A stretch of 18,123 bases of DNA from an uncultured Sphingobacteriales bacterium (GCA_946479435.1 CAMLFX010000069.1:1-18123), one strand, 5' to 3'; shown: positions 7,577 through 16,096, counted from the first letter of the stretch. The notes: generated by a model not told the origin, from the letters alone. Numbers and translations are program-made.

Positions 7577-8527
7577 ATGTCTTTTACATTAGTTATACAC
7601 GGAGGTGCAGGTAATATTACGCCTTCAATGATGACCCAGCAACAGGAACAGGAATATGATGAAGGCTTGAAATTGGCGCTCGATAAAGGTTATGAAATAT
7701 TAGCAGGTGGCGGTGCAGCAATGGATGCTGTAGTTGCTGCAATAACTGAATTAGAGAACAACCCGATATTCAATGCTGGTCGTGGCTCTGTGTTTACGAA
7801 AAAAGGTTTACACGAAATGGATGCTGCATTAATGGAGGGTAAAAATTTAATGGCAGGTGCTGTTGCAGGTGTACGTAATATCAAAAACCCAATAAAACTG
7901 GCACGTGAGGTAATGTTGCATTCAGGCCATGTTTTCCTGAGTGGCAACGGTGCCAGCGAATTTGCATTGGCGCATGGTATCGAGCAGGCTACCGATGATT
8001 ATTTTTTCAATAAAATGCGCTACGACCAGTGGGTGAAGATACGCGATTCTGACTTTACGCAACTGGATCATGAAGGCGATAACCTGAAAGGTGTAGCCCC
8101 TAATACCGATCATAAATTTGGTACCGTAGGTGCCGTTGCTTGCGATAGTCAGGGTAACCTTGCCGCAGGCACTTCGACCGGTGGTATGACCAACAAACGC
8201 TTTGGCCGCATTGGCGATAGCCCCGTAGTGGGAGCAGGTACTTATGCTAATAATGCAACCTGTGCCATATCATGCACAGGGCATGGGGAGTATTTTTTAC
8301 GTGCCGTAGTAGCGCACGATATTTCCTGCCTTATGGAATACAAAGGGCTTTCACTAAAAGAAGCTTGTGATGTAGTTGTAAAAGACAAACTGGTGAAAAT
8401 GGGAGGTGAAGGTGGTTTGATAGCAGTTGATGCTAAAGGCAATTTCGACTTCTGCTTCAATTCAAATGGCATGTATAGGGGTATGCGCAACAGTGAGGGT
8501 AGGGAAGAAATTGCTTACTATAAGTAA
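7577..8527 (+). CDS. Isoaspartyl peptidase / plant-type L-asparaginase
   Basis: 316-residue Ntn-hydrolase precursor. Enzymes of this family hydrolyse beta-aspartyl dipeptides, formed from damaged Asn/Asp residues, and L-asparagine. They cleave themselves before the nucleophilic threonine: here HKFG/TVGAVA places it at T183, so the alpha chain is about 1-182 and the beta chain 183-316. Other conserved elements are HGGAG (8-12), FNAGRGSVFT (65-74), TSTGGMTNKRFGRIGDSP (199-216) with R211 and D214 in the substrate site, and TGHGE (234-238). There is no signal peptide, so it should be cytosolic like E. coli IaaA, unlike many Bacteroidota homologues that are exported. Length is normal. The start ATG lies 24 bp after the phosphoribosyltransferase stop. 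The HNH gene follows after 6 bp. Confidence 0.95.
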   Translation: MSFTLVIHGGAGNITPSMMTQQQEQEYDEGLKLALDKGYEILAGGGAAMDAVVAAITELENNPIFNAGRGSVFTKKGLHEMDAALMEGKNLMAGAVAGVRNIKNPIKLAREVMLHSGHVFLSGNGASEFALAHGIEQATDDYFFNKMRYDQWVKIRDSDFTQLDHEGDNLKGVAPNTDHKFGTVGAVACDSQGNLAAGTSTGGMTNKRFGRIGDSPVVGAGTYANNATCAISCTGHGEYFLRAVVAHDISCLMEYKGLSLKEACDVVVKDKLVKMGGEGGLIAVDAKGNFDFCFNSNGMYRGMRNSEGREEIAYYK

Positions 8528-8533
8528 ATAAAT

Positions 8534-9295
8534 ATGCCTTTAGATTTATCAGAAAATTCATGGAATAGTTTCCTGCAAATAGTAAATATTGCAAAGGAAA
8601 ACCAAGACGTTTTTGAATCCCCTGTTCAGAAACGAGAATATCTTATCAAAGAGATATTAGATTCCGGAACAATCATTATTAAACGAACTAGTGGAGAAGA
8701 ATCACGTTTTAATAAGAAAGCATATTTCTCTTTCTTACAAAAAATTAATAATAGCAATGGTATACTTACTGAATTAGGAAGACCTGGGCACAGGACTAAA
8801 ATTTCAACTATAGTCAATTTTCATCCTCAACTTTATTGGAGCGATAATGGAAAGCAAATTCACGTAATAGATGCTTCTGAATTAGTAACAACAACCCCTA
8901 ATTATAATATCCCTGATGATGATCCTTATGCTCGTCGAAATGCTTCTCTCAGAATAAGAAAAGGCCAGCCAAAGTTTAGACGTTCTCTTATGAAAGAATG
9001 TAAATCTAAATGCTGTATTACTGGCACTAATGTTACACACGTACTAGATGCTTGCCACATTGAGGAACATGCTCAAAATGGTATAAATCACATAAGTAAT
9101 GGTATTCTATTACGTGCAGATATACATGATTTATTCGATTACAATTTGCTATTTATCGAACCTACAACGCATATAGTTCACATTCACAAAGATCTATTGT
9201 CTTCTAAGTATGGCATATACCATGGTACTCGCATCAATATAAAACATGTTGACAATAAATATTTGGTGGATAGATGGAAGGAAAAGAACTGGTAA
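8534..9295 (+). CDS. HNH endonuclease (HNH_2 type)
   Basis: 253 residues. The C-terminal half carries an HNH_2-type nuclease domain (about 145-212): CITG (161-164), the central ACHI with H175, N189 in NGILL, and RADIHDLFD with H198. These are the beta-beta-alpha-metal residues expected for an active enzyme; only one CxxTG element is evident, so there is no clear second zinc cysteine pair. The N-terminal 130 residues I do not recognise; they are mixed alpha/beta, with an RxGHRTK segment (83-89), and may be a DNA- or modification-recognition domain. Such proteins are often annotated as predicted restriction endonucleases, with few tested. No methyltransferase is near. The gene is visibly richer in A/T and uses codons such as TTA, AGA and ATA more than its neighbours, which suggests later acquisition, although it starts only 6 bp after the isoaspartyl peptidase stop. 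Confidence 0.85.
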   Translation: MPLDLSENSWNSFLQIVNIAKENQDVFESPVQKREYLIKEILDSGTIIIKRTSGEESRFNKKAYFSFLQKINNSNGILTELGRPGHRTKISTIVNFHPQLYWSDNGKQIHVIDASELVTTTPNYNIPDDDPYARRNASLRIRKGQPKFRRSLMKECKSKCCITGTNVTHVLDACHIEEHAQNGINHISNGILLRADIHDLFDYNLLFIEPTTHIVHIHKDLLSSKYGIYHGTRINIKHVDNKYLVDRWKEKNW

Positions 9296-9316
9296 TAAGT
9301 AAATAGACAAAAACGA

Positions 9317-9347
9317 TTTCCGGCACGTAATACATAGAATAGCTTTG
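9317..9347 (+). promoter_or_regulatory. Probable promoter of the DinB-family gene
   Basis: TTTC (9317-9320), 19 bp, TAGCTTTG (9340-9347): a near-perfect Bacteroidota sigma-A promoter with a leader of about 27 nt before the ATG at 9379. It implies that the DinB gene is not dependent on transcription from the preceding gene run. Confidence 0.5.
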
Positions 9348-9378
9348 GTGAGTTTTTCACAGTTTAACTATTCAAAAC

Positions 9379-9870
9379 ATGAGCGATTACCAATATACCG
9401 AAAGGATCATCAAACAAATGATAGCTGCCTGGGCAGAGCAAAACAAACGCGTGGATGTATTCTTTGCAGAATACGATGAAGATATTTACCTGAAAGAAGT
9501 TGCACCTAAACGCAACCGTGCTATCTATTTATTGGGTCACTTGGTTACTGTGAATGATGGTATGTTGCCTTTATTCAATTTAGGCGATAAACTATTCCCG
9601 GAACTGACTGCTGATTTTCTTTTTACACCCGATAATGTAGCAACGAAAATGCCAACGGTTAGTGAGCTTAAAAAGAATTGGAAAGAGCTCAATTTAAAAC
9701 TATCTGAACGTTTCCATGCAATGAGTGTTGAAGACTGGATGGGAAGGCATACATCGGTATCTGAAGAAGATTTTGCTAAAGAACCGCATCGCAACAAACT
9801 GAATGTTTTGATTAGCCGTGTCAACCACCAGGCATATCATCTGGGTCAATTGACACTAATGCATCCTTAA
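9379..9870 (+). CDS. DinB-fold (YfiT/DinB) metal-binding protein
   Basis: 163 residues predicted as a four-helix bundle of the DinB superfamily. Three histidines at the family positions could bind a divalent metal: H54 in LLGHLV, and H150 and H154 in the NHQAYHLGQL motif near the C-terminus. Members include damage-inducible DinB of Bacillus and thiol (bacillithiol/mycothiol) transferases; most are uncharacterised, and the substrate here cannot be assigned. The length is typical. It has its own promoter and a bidirectional terminator downstream, so it appears to be a single-gene unit. Confidence 0.85.
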   Translation: MSDYQYTERIIKQMIAAWAEQNKRVDVFFAEYDEDIYLKEVAPKRNRAIYLLGHLVTVNDGMLPLFNLGDKLFPELTADFLFTPDNVATKMPTVSELKKNWKELNLKLSERFHAMSVEDWMGRHTSVSEEDFAKEPHRNKLNVLISRVNHQAYHLGQLTLMHP

Positions 9871-9877
9871 ATAAAAC

Positions 9878-9902
9878 AAAGCCACTCAATTTGAGTGGCT
9901 TT
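9878..9902. terminator. Bidirectional terminator between dinB-like gene and darA
   Basis: AAAGCCACTCAA (9878-9889) and TTGAGTGGCTTT (9891-9902) form a hairpin of at least 10 bp with an AATTT loop. A and T runs flank both sides, and it sits between two convergent stop codons (9870 and 9913), so it can serve both directions. Confidence 0.8.
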
Positions 9903-9912
9903 ATGGTTACAA

Positions 9913-10839
9913 TTATATTCTGCCTTTTTCGTAGGCTAGTTGTTTGAAGTACTCTACATCTTTTAATAAGCTCTTCTTTTTTAGTTGCAGCTTTATGAAT
10001 GCAGTTAACGACGATAATGGCGACAATACAAATATTGCCGTTAGCAAAAGGCGCATAAACATCTTCACCCTTCCTGCGCGGTTAGGGTCGCCGGGGCCTC
10101 CTTTCTCGCGTATGAACTTTGCCCAGTAGCGGAAGTTCTTGATACCACGTTGTTCTAAAAGAACAAGGCCCGGGTTCAGTTGTATAGCACCTTTATTAAG
10201 AAGGTCTTCCTGCAATGTATCCAGCTTGTTTTGTACCAAGTGTTCATAAATAGGCATACCAAATCGCCTGGACCCTTTTATGTCTTTATCCTGCACACCG
10301 GCGGCCGGCAAGAAACGCGATGCTTCTTTTTGTCCGGTAAAATTCCAGCGGATAATGGTAAGTAGAGACACAAGGTTAGTATAACTATCCTGCAATACTA
10401 TATTGCCAACTAGCTTGGCACCTGCGCTTTGTAAATCTTCTTTTACTTTTTCCTGCCCATGCAGCCACATATTTCGGCAACCAACAATAGTCACCACAGG
10501 TTTACCTTTCAACACACTTGCATATTTGCTTTTCAGAAATGAAGTAGTAGGCTGTGAGGGATTAAGGAACCATGGTTGGTAACCAAATATTACCAGGTCA
10601 TAATCTTTATTAATTATACTGTCTGGGATCGGCTTTATCTCCGACGGTATGCGCTCAACAGTTTCGGGCATCGCGTCAAAGAATTGCATCGCAGTCCACG
10701 GAAATGGAAATGGTTTGGCCATTTCTATTTCAGCAAAGGTTATTTCAGCTTTGTCCTTTATGTCTTGCAGGGTATTATCAAGTATATCTCTCAATTGCCC
10801 CGACTGCGAGAAGTAAAGAACAAGAATTTTTGGATTCAT
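9913..10839 (-). CDS. darA: DarA, dialkylresorcinol cyclase/aromatase-type enzyme
   Basis: 308 residues. The first half resembles a flavodoxin fold: ILVLYFSQSGQL (5-16) sits where the FMN-phosphate loop lies, followed by DLVIFGYQPWFLNPSQPTTSFL (81-102) and VVTIVGCRNMWLHGQEKVK (115-133). These stretches match proteins annotated in Bacteroidota as dialkylresorcinol condensing enzyme DarA. With the ketosynthase DarB, DarA makes 2,5-dialkylresorcinols, the part that is esterified in flexirubin pigments. Near the C-terminus a hydrophobic stretch (260-284) suggests membrane association, followed by a basic tail. It begins 24 bp after the darB stop on the same strand, so the two are almost certainly one transcript. 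In cluster-borne cases they sit among aryl-polyene genes, carrier proteins and acyltransferases; none is visible here. Confidence 0.87.
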   Translation of the reverse strand: MNPKILVLYFSQSGQLRDILDNTLQDIKDKAEITFAEIEMAKPFPFPWTAMQFFDAMPETVERIPSEIKPIPDSIINKDYDLVIFGYQPWFLNPSQPTTSFLKSKYASVLKGKPVVTIVGCRNMWLHGQEKVKEDLQSAGAKLVGNIVLQDSYTNLVSLLTIIRWNFTGQKEASRFLPAAGVQDKDIKGSRRFGMPIYEHLVQNKLDTLQEDLLNKGAIQLNPGLVLLEQRGIKNFRYWAKFIREKGGPGDPNRAGRVKMFMRLLLTAIFVLSPLSSLTAFIKLQLKKKSLLKDVEYFKQLAYEKGRI

Positions 10840-10863
10840 CTATGTTTTTAGGTGTGTGTTGTG

Positions 10864-11997
10864 TTATACTACCGTCATATACATATAAGCATATGTAAAG
10901 CGGGCACTTTCAGGCACCATCATTAGTATGCGGTCGCCTTTTTTCAGCATTCCGGTATTCATGGCTTCTTCCATCATCAGGAATGGCGATGCACTACCAA
11001 CATTACCAACCCATGGCAGATTATAGAACCATTTTTCATAGGGTATATCCATACCTATGCGTTTGTGATGTTCATATATCTGGCCTTTAAAAAATTCGCT
11101 CGACATGTGTGGCATGTAGTAATCCACATCATCAACAGTCAGGTTATGCTTTTCCATCAGTTCGGCAAGATATACACCACCTTTAGGCACTATATTCTCT
11201 CCTAAAAGCCGTGTGTCTTGCTTTAATGAGAACACACTATCCGCATCCCATTGGTCAGCACCCATATCATTCCAGCCTGTTATGCTTTTATCTTCATTCT
11301 TTACTGCGCCAGAATACATACATGTTTCCAGTTCATTAGCAAAAGAAGTAAGCTCCAGCCATTCTATCTTAAGCGATAAGCCTTCTGTGTTGGGTTCCGG
11401 TTGCAATAAGGCAGCCCCGGCACCATCGCTCAGCATCCACCTTAAAAAATCTTTTTCAAATGCTATTATCGGATTATCCTGCAATTCGCTTAGCTTTTCC
11501 ACCTCGGGTTGAAAACGGGTAGCGTTTGTATAAGCGGAAAATCTTTCTGAGCCACATGCAACAGCCACTTTCGACATGCCGCTTGCTACCGACATATAAG
11601 CATACTTAAGCGCCTGCATACTGCTGCAGCAAGCCCCTGTGCCTGACATGAGTTCTACGCGATGTATATTCAAAACACCATGTGTCATCACCGCATGCGA
11701 TGGCAATATCTGTTCGGGTGATGTAGTACCTACCGCAAGTACTTCCATTTTGCTAATAGGCAACTTTTCGTCAAACAGGCCTTTTATAGCCTCAGCTGCT
11801 ATTTCAGCATTGGTATGGGTAGCTTTACCATCGCGGTAAGCATAGTAACGTTTTTTAATTCCATTGTTACGGAGAACAATTGCACGTGCTTTAGATGGCT
11901 TGTCATTCACCATTCCTAAAATGCTTTCCATTTCGTCGTTCGATACAGGATCATTCGGGAAAAACTTGGAAAGACGGGTAATATAAACTGAATTCAC
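10864..11997 (-). CDS. darB: DarB, ketoacyl synthase III for dialkylresorcinol
   Basis: 377 residues of the thiolase/KAS III fold. The catalytic triad is visible: Cys in GACCSS (C124 aligns best with the FabH cysteine, with C123 beside it), His in YMPHMSS (H297) and Asn in WVGNVGSAS (N332). The N-terminus (YITRLSKFFPNDPVSNDEME) and VLRNNGIKKRYYA match the DarB branch rather than housekeeping FabH. DarB condenses a beta-ketoacyl thioester with a second acyl chain; DarA then helps close the aromatic ring. The proposed start is GTG (11997-11995), with an in-frame MNSVYITRL N-terminus as in homologues; no suitable ATG lies upstream. First gene of the darB-darA unit, separated from htrA by 161 bp that include a hairpin terminator. 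Confidence 0.9.
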   Translation of the reverse strand: MNSVYITRLSKFFPNDPVSNDEMESILGMVNDKPSKARAIVLRNNGIKKRYYAYRDGKATHTNAEIAAEAIKGLFDEKLPISKMEVLAVGTTSPEQILPSHAVMTHGVLNIHRVELMSGTGACCSSMQALKYAYMSVASGMSKVAVACGSERFSAYTNATRFQPEVEKLSELQDNPIIAFEKDFLRWMLSDGAGAALLQPEPNTEGLSLKIEWLELTSFANELETCMYSGAVKNEDKSITGWNDMGADQWDADSVFSLKQDTRLLGENIVPKGGVYLAELMEKHNLTVDDVDYYMPHMSSEFFKGQIYEHHKRIGMDIPYEKWFYNLPWVGNVGSASPFLMMEEAMNTGMLKKGDRILMMVPESARFTYAYMYMTVV

Positions 11998-12114
11998 TAT
12001 CTGGGATCAATTATGGTTTGCAAATAACTAATTATAATGTTTTTACTGGGGCTGAAATTATATAAAATACTTCAATCAGGCTAAGTTTAGTACAAACATA
12101 ATGCCTGAAAAGGT

Positions 12115-12138
12115 AAGGCACCACAGTTGTGGTGCCTT
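12115..12138 (-). terminator. Hairpin terminator after htrA
   Basis: A perfect 10-bp stem AAGGCACCAC (12115-12124) / GTGGTGCCTT (12129-12138) with an AGTT loop, 20 bp downstream of the htrA stop on the minus strand. The following T-run is short (CTTTTC), so termination may be less efficient than at the other hairpins in the window. Confidence 0.65.
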
Positions 12139-12158
12139 CGTTAATATTGAGATTTAAA

Positions 12159-13637
12159 TCATTGTTCGTCAGATAGCCCTTCTGCATCATTAATACCATA
12201 GTAATACATTCCCTTCATGCCAGGGTAAAAACCGGCTATCTGTGCGCGGCCGCCACTACTGGCTATTATTTTTTGCAGGTCATCAGCACTAGCTACTTCC
12301 TTCTCATTAACACTGGTTATAATAAATCCTTTACGCATGTTTGTTTGGTTTGCTATGGCACCATCTGTTATCTCCGTAACAACCACACCGTTCGATATGC
12401 CATATTTACTTTTTTCTCCTCCGTTTACAGGCCTTAAAGTAGCACCCAATAACCGGCCTGTCATTGCATTGTTTTTTATAATACTAGTATTACCCTGCAG
12501 GTTTTTCATTTGTACTGTGGTAGTTTTTACTTCACCTTTATGCATATAGGTAACACTTATATTATCGCCTGGCTTAAAGCGTGCTACCTGTTCCTGCAAC
12601 TGAGGTTCCGTATGCACATCTGCATCATTTATACGAATGATATAATCTCCCTTTTGCAGTCCCGCACTTGCTGCTCCGCTGCCCGGCATTATACCTGCTA
12701 TATATACACCGTCATTTCTATCAATACCCAATTGCGCTAATTGTTGTGGCGAAAATGTTTTTCTGTCCAGGTATTCAATACCTATATAAGCGCGTTGTAC
12801 CGACCCATATTGCATCAGGTCGTTCACTACTTTTTTCACAATGTTTGATGGTATGGCATAAGAATAACCGGCATAAGAGCCGGTAGGAGAGGCTATGGCA
12901 GAATTGATGCCTATCAGCTGGCCATTAGTGTTTACAAGCGCACCACCGCTATTGCCAGGGTTCACAGCAGCGTCGGTTTGTATAAATGCTTCAATAGCCG
13001 ATGCAGATTGGGTACGGTTAATACCCAGTGAACGCCCCTTGGCGCTTACTATGCCTGCTGTCACTGTCGCATCCAGCGAAAGAGGGTAGCCTACGGCCAA
13101 TACCCATTGCCCTAGTTTTACATCGTCCGAATTGCCAAATTCCATATATGGCAAATCTTTTTCATCCACTTTCAGTAATGCTATATCTGTCGATGCGTCA
13201 GTCGCCACCACTCTTGCGGTAGCTGTCAGGCGGTCGTTAAAGGTCACGGTCACCCTATCGGTTCCTGCTACTACGTGGTTATTAGTAGCAATATAACCAT
13301 CGGGCGATACGATTACTCCTGAGCCGGAGCCCATTTGCGGGGGAATATAGTATTGCTGTCCAAAGCCAAATATATCCTGCGCAGTTACAGCGCGTGCCTT
13401 TGTTTGCGTTTTTACATGTACTACAGCCTTTACAGAAGCCTCTGCTGCAAGCTGGAAATCGATAGGCTGTCCACTGGCTACTGTAGTATTACCGGTAAAA
13501 TGTGTATAGTTTACCGGCAATTGGTGGCTGCTCAGCGAGGTAAAAGGCAACTCATCATGGTATTTAGCTGCTATATAAAAAGTTGCCATCGAAGTGATTG
13601 CAGCTGTAAAAACAACGGGGAGCAATTTGAATTTCAT
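12159..13637 (-). CDS. htrA: HtrA/DegP-type periplasmic serine protease
   Basis: 492 residues. An N-terminal signal or anchor helix (about 4-24, LLPVVFTAAITSMATFYIAA) directs it to the periplasm. The trypsin-like domain (about 65-275) has the full triad: H121 in ATNNHVVAG, D151 in STDIALLKV, and S230 in NPGNSGGAL. PDZ1 spans about 282-375 (RAYIGIEYL ... GDYIIRINDADV). PDZ2 spans about 395-470 and is more divergent. This is the Do/DegQ architecture: envelope quality control, degrading or refolding misfolded exported proteins. In several Bacteroidota such proteins are annotated as Do family serine endopeptidases. The 470-492 tail (YPGMKGMYYYGINDAEG) is Tyr/Gly-rich with no known role. Single-gene unit with a candidate promoter upstream and a hairpin downstream; divergent from fusA across 225 bp. 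Confidence 0.96.
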   Translation of the reverse strand: MKFKLLPVVFTAAITSMATFYIAAKYHDELPFTSLSSHQLPVNYTHFTGNTTVASGQPIDFQLAAEASVKAVVHVKTQTKARAVTAQDIFGFGQQYYIPPQMGSGSGVIVSPDGYIATNNHVVAGTDRVTVTFNDRLTATARVVATDASTDIALLKVDEKDLPYMEFGNSDDVKLGQWVLAVGYPLSLDATVTAGIVSAKGRSLGINRTQSASAIEAFIQTDAAVNPGNSGGALVNTNGQLIGINSAIASPTGSYAGYSYAIPSNIVKKVVNDLMQYGSVQRAYIGIEYLDRKTFSPQQLAQLGIDRNDGVYIAGIMPGSGAASAGLQKGDYIIRINDADVHTEPQLQEQVARFKPGDNISVTYMHKGEVKTTTVQMKNLQGNTSIIKNNAMTGRLLGATLRPVNGGEKSKYGISNGVVVTEITDGAIANQTNMRKGFIITSVNEKEVASADDLQKIIASSGGRAQIAGFYPGMKGMYYYGINDAEGLSDEQ

Positions 13638-13671
13638 AGCGTTTATATTCTCTGTTTTATTGTCTGTACAT

Positions 13672-13700
13672 CAAATTTATCGCCTTTAGTTATTATGAAA
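13672..13700 (-). promoter_or_regulatory. Probable promoter of htrA
   Basis: Minus strand: TTTC (13700-13697), 17 bp, TAAATTTG (13679-13672). The -7 element is an exact TAnnTTTG; the spacer is about 2 bp shorter than usual, so the -33 assignment is tentative. Leader about 30 nt. Confidence 0.35.
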
Positions 13701-13783
13701 CTGTTAAATCATAACGAATAAAAAACGAATATAAAACTCCCGCCAATTCGAGCCCTTTACCCTTTGAAATATACCATTTCATA

Positions 13784-13815
13784 TTTCCTGAATTCATATT
13801 AAATACGTACCTTCG
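13784..13815 (+). promoter_or_regulatory. Probable promoter of fusA
   Basis: TTTC (13784-13787), 20 bp, TACCTTCG (13808-13815), one mismatch from TAnnTTTG. The leader of about 40-45 nt is A/T-rich and unstructured, in line with a highly translated gene. It gives fusA its own transcription start rather than readthrough from a ribosomal protein operon. Confidence 0.45.
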
Positions 13816-13862
13816 CACCTCATTTTGAAAAATATTTAATTCTAATTCAATAATTGTAAACA

Positions 13863-16007
13863 ATGGCAGACTTACGCTTACAGCGCAACTTTGGTATTGC
13901 AGCGCACATCGATGCCGGTAAAACCACTACTACTGAACGTATCCTTTATTACACAGGTGTAAATCACAAAATAGGTGAAGTACACGAGGGTGCAGCTACC
14001 ATGGACTGGATGGCGCAGGAGCAAGAGCGTGGTATTACCATCACTTCGGCTGCTACTACCTGTTTCTGGAACTTCCCTATGGTACAGGGCAAGCCCACTC
14101 CAGATTCTAAAAAATACAAGTTCAACATTATCGATACTCCGGGCCACGTGGATTTTACCGTTGAGGTAGAACGTTCTATGCGTGTACTGGATGGTCTTGT
14201 TGCCCTGTTCTCTGCGGTTGATGGCGTTGAGCCTCAATCTGAAACAGTTTGGCGCCAGGCTAACCGTTACAAAGTTCCCCGTATTGGTTTCGTAAACAAA
14301 ATGGACCGTATCGGTGCCGACTTCCTGATGGTGGTTCAGCAGGTACGCGATATGCTGGGTGCTAAATCTGTACCGCTTCAATTGCCTATCGGTGCTGAAG
14401 ATAACTTCAAAGGCGTGGTAGATCTTATCCGTATGAAATCAGTAATATGGGATGACGCTACGCAAGGCATGACCCATACTGAAGGTGAAGTGCCTGCAGA
14501 TATGATGGAAGAAGCTAACCACTGGCGTGCACAGCTGGTTGAAGCAGTTGCTGAATATGATGATACTTTAATGGAAAAGTTCTTTGAAGATCCTAACAGC
14601 ATCTCTGAAGATGAAATTCATGAAGCTGTCCGTAAAGCAACTATCGACCTGAGTATTATTCCAATGCTTTGCGGTTCTGCTTATAAAAATAAAGGTGTAC
14701 AAACTGCGCTGGATGCGGTAATCCGTTATCTGCCTAGCCCGCTTGATATTGAAGCTATCGTTGGTACTGATCCCGATACTGGCGAAGAAATGTTGCGTAA
14801 ACCAGATGCTAAAGAACCATTTGCGGCGCTTGCATTCAAGATCATGACCGATCCTTTCGTTGGCCGTCTTGCATTCTTCCGTGCTTACTCTGGTCACCTG
14901 GATGCAGGTTCTTACGTTCTGAACGTACGTTCTGGTAAGAACGAGCGTATCAGCCGTATCATGCAGATGCACGCCAACAAACAAAACCCTATCGATTTCA
15001 TCGAAGCTGGTGATATCGGTGCGGCTGTTGGTTTTAAAGATATTAAAACAGGTGATACCCTTTGCGACGAGAAACACCCGATCGTTTTGGAAAACATGTT
15101 CATTCCTGAACCGGTTATCTCTATAGCTGTTGAGCCTAAAACTCAGGCAGACGTTGATAAAATGGGTATGGCTATCGCTAAGCTGGTAGAAGAAGATCCT
15201 ACACTGCGTGTAAAAACTGACGAAGATACCGGCCAAACCATCCTTAGTGGTATGGGTGAACTTCACCTTGAGATCATCGTTGACCGTATGCGTCGCGAGT
15301 TCAAAGTTGAAATCAACCAGGGTGCTCCTCAGGTTGCTTATAAAGAAGCATTTACTTTGAAAGTAACACACCGTGAAATATTCAAAAAACAAACAGGTGG
15401 TCGTGGTAAATTTGCCGACATCGAATTTGAAATCGGCCCTGCTGATGAAGAATTCCTGAAAGAAGGTAAAGGCCATTTCCAGTTCGTGAACGAGATATTC
15501 GGTGGTTCTATTCCTCGTGAATTTTACCCTGCTATCCAGAAAGGTTTCGAAACATCAATGACTACCGGTGTACTTGCAGGTTTCCCTGTTGAGAGCATGC
15601 GTGTACGTATATTCGATGGTTCTTTCCACCAGGTCGATTCAGATTCTATGTCTTTCGAACTTTGTGCGAAATCAGGCTACCGTGAAGCTGGCCGCAAGGC
15701 TAAGCCTATCATCCTGGAACCTATCATGAAAGTGGAAGTAGTTACTCCTGACCAATACATGGGTGATGTGACCGGTGATTTGAACCGCCGTCGCGCTATG
15801 CTGGAAGGTATGGATAGCCGTAATAACCTTCAGGTTATTAAAGCTAAAGTGCCATTGAGCGAAATGTTTGGTTATGTAACACAATTGCGTTCTCTTTCTT
15901 CAGGCCGTGCAACTTCAGTAATGGAATTCAGCCACTACTCACCTGCACCACGCAATATTGAAGAAGAAGTAATTGCAAAAACAAAAGGTAACAAAGTAGG
16001 CGCTTAA
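13863..16007 (+). CDS. fusA: Translation elongation factor G
   Basis: 714 residues, full EF-G. The GTPase that drives translocation on the ribosome and, with RRF, recycles it. GTPase motifs: G1 AHIDAGKT (14-21), G2 in [10 protein letters not shown]3 DTPGH (91-95), G4 NKMD (145-148). The GTPase region also carries the short [10 protein letters not shown] insertion typical of Bacteroidota EF-G. Domains II-V follow, with [13 protein letters not shown] and [21 protein letters not shown] in domains IV-V. Codon use is strongly biased (CGT, GGT, AAC, CTG), more than in any neighbour, as expected for a highly expressed gene and for the principal EF-G rather than an EF-G2 paralogue. It stands alone: no rpsL, rpsG, rpsJ or tuf next to it, with its own promoter and a strong terminator. 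Confidence 0.98.
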   Translation: MADLRLQRNFGIAAHIDAGKTTTTERILYYTGVNHKIGEVHEGAATMDWMAQEQERGITITSAATTCFWNFPMVQGKPTPDSKKYKFNIIDTPGHVDFTVEVERSMRVLDGLVALFSAVDGVEPQSETVWRQANRYKVPRIGFVNKMDRIGADFLMVVQQVRDMLGAKSVPLQLPIGAEDNFKGVVDLIRMKSVIWDDATQGMTHTEGEVPADMMEEANHWRAQLVEAVAEYDDTLMEKFFEDPNSISEDEIHEAVRKATIDLSIIPMLCGSAYKNKGVQTALDAVIRYLPSPLDIEAIVGTDPDTGEEMLRKPDAKEPFAALAFKIMTDPFVGRLAFFRAYSGHLDAGSYVLNVRSGKNERISRIMQMHANKQNPIDFIEAGDIGAAVGFKDIKTGDTLCDEKHPIVLENMFIPEPVISIAVEPKTQADVDKMGMAIAKLVEEDPTLRVKTDEDTGQTILSGMGELHLEIIVDRMRREFKVEINQGAPQVAYKEAFTLKVTHREIFKKQTGGRGKFADIEFEIGPADEEFLKEGKGHFQFVNEIFGGSIPREFYPAIQKGFETSMTTGVLAGFPVESMRVRIFDGSFHQVDSDSMSFELCAKSGYREAGRKAKPIILEPIMKVEVVTPDQYMGDVTGDLNRRRAMLEGMDSRNNLQVIKAKVPLSEMFGYVTQLRSLSSGRATSVMEFSHYSPAPRNIEEEVIAKTKGNKVGA

Positions 16008-16025
16008 TTTCTAAGTGTACTCTTA

Positions 16026-16064
16026 AACATTAAAGGCCCTGCAATATGCAGGGCCTTTAATGTT
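16026..16064. terminator. Strong terminator after fusA, probably bidirectional
   Basis: A perfect 18-bp inverted repeat (arms 16026-16043 and 16047-16064, core AAAGGCCCTGCA) with a 3-nt ATA loop, 18 bp after the fusA stop. It lies between fusA and the convergent 62-residue gene (stop at 16097) and could terminate both. It has no long T run after the stem, but the outer stem is itself A/T-rich. Confidence 0.8.
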
Positions 16065-16096
16065 ATCAGGATTTTTATTAAATATCTATTATCTAT

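Noticed and set aside
8534..9295. Homing endonuclease or group I intron / intein origin for the HNH gene
   Set aside because: It is a free-standing gene in an intergenic position; neither neighbour is interrupted and no intron or intein splice features are seen.
14568..15476. Minus-strand open frame of 302 codons inside fusA, plus a 167-codon one at 13878-14381
   Set aside because: Both are fully antisense to EF-G, whose strong codon bias leaves long open frames on the other strand. Their translations are low-complexity mixes of Phe, Thr and His with no recognisable domain.
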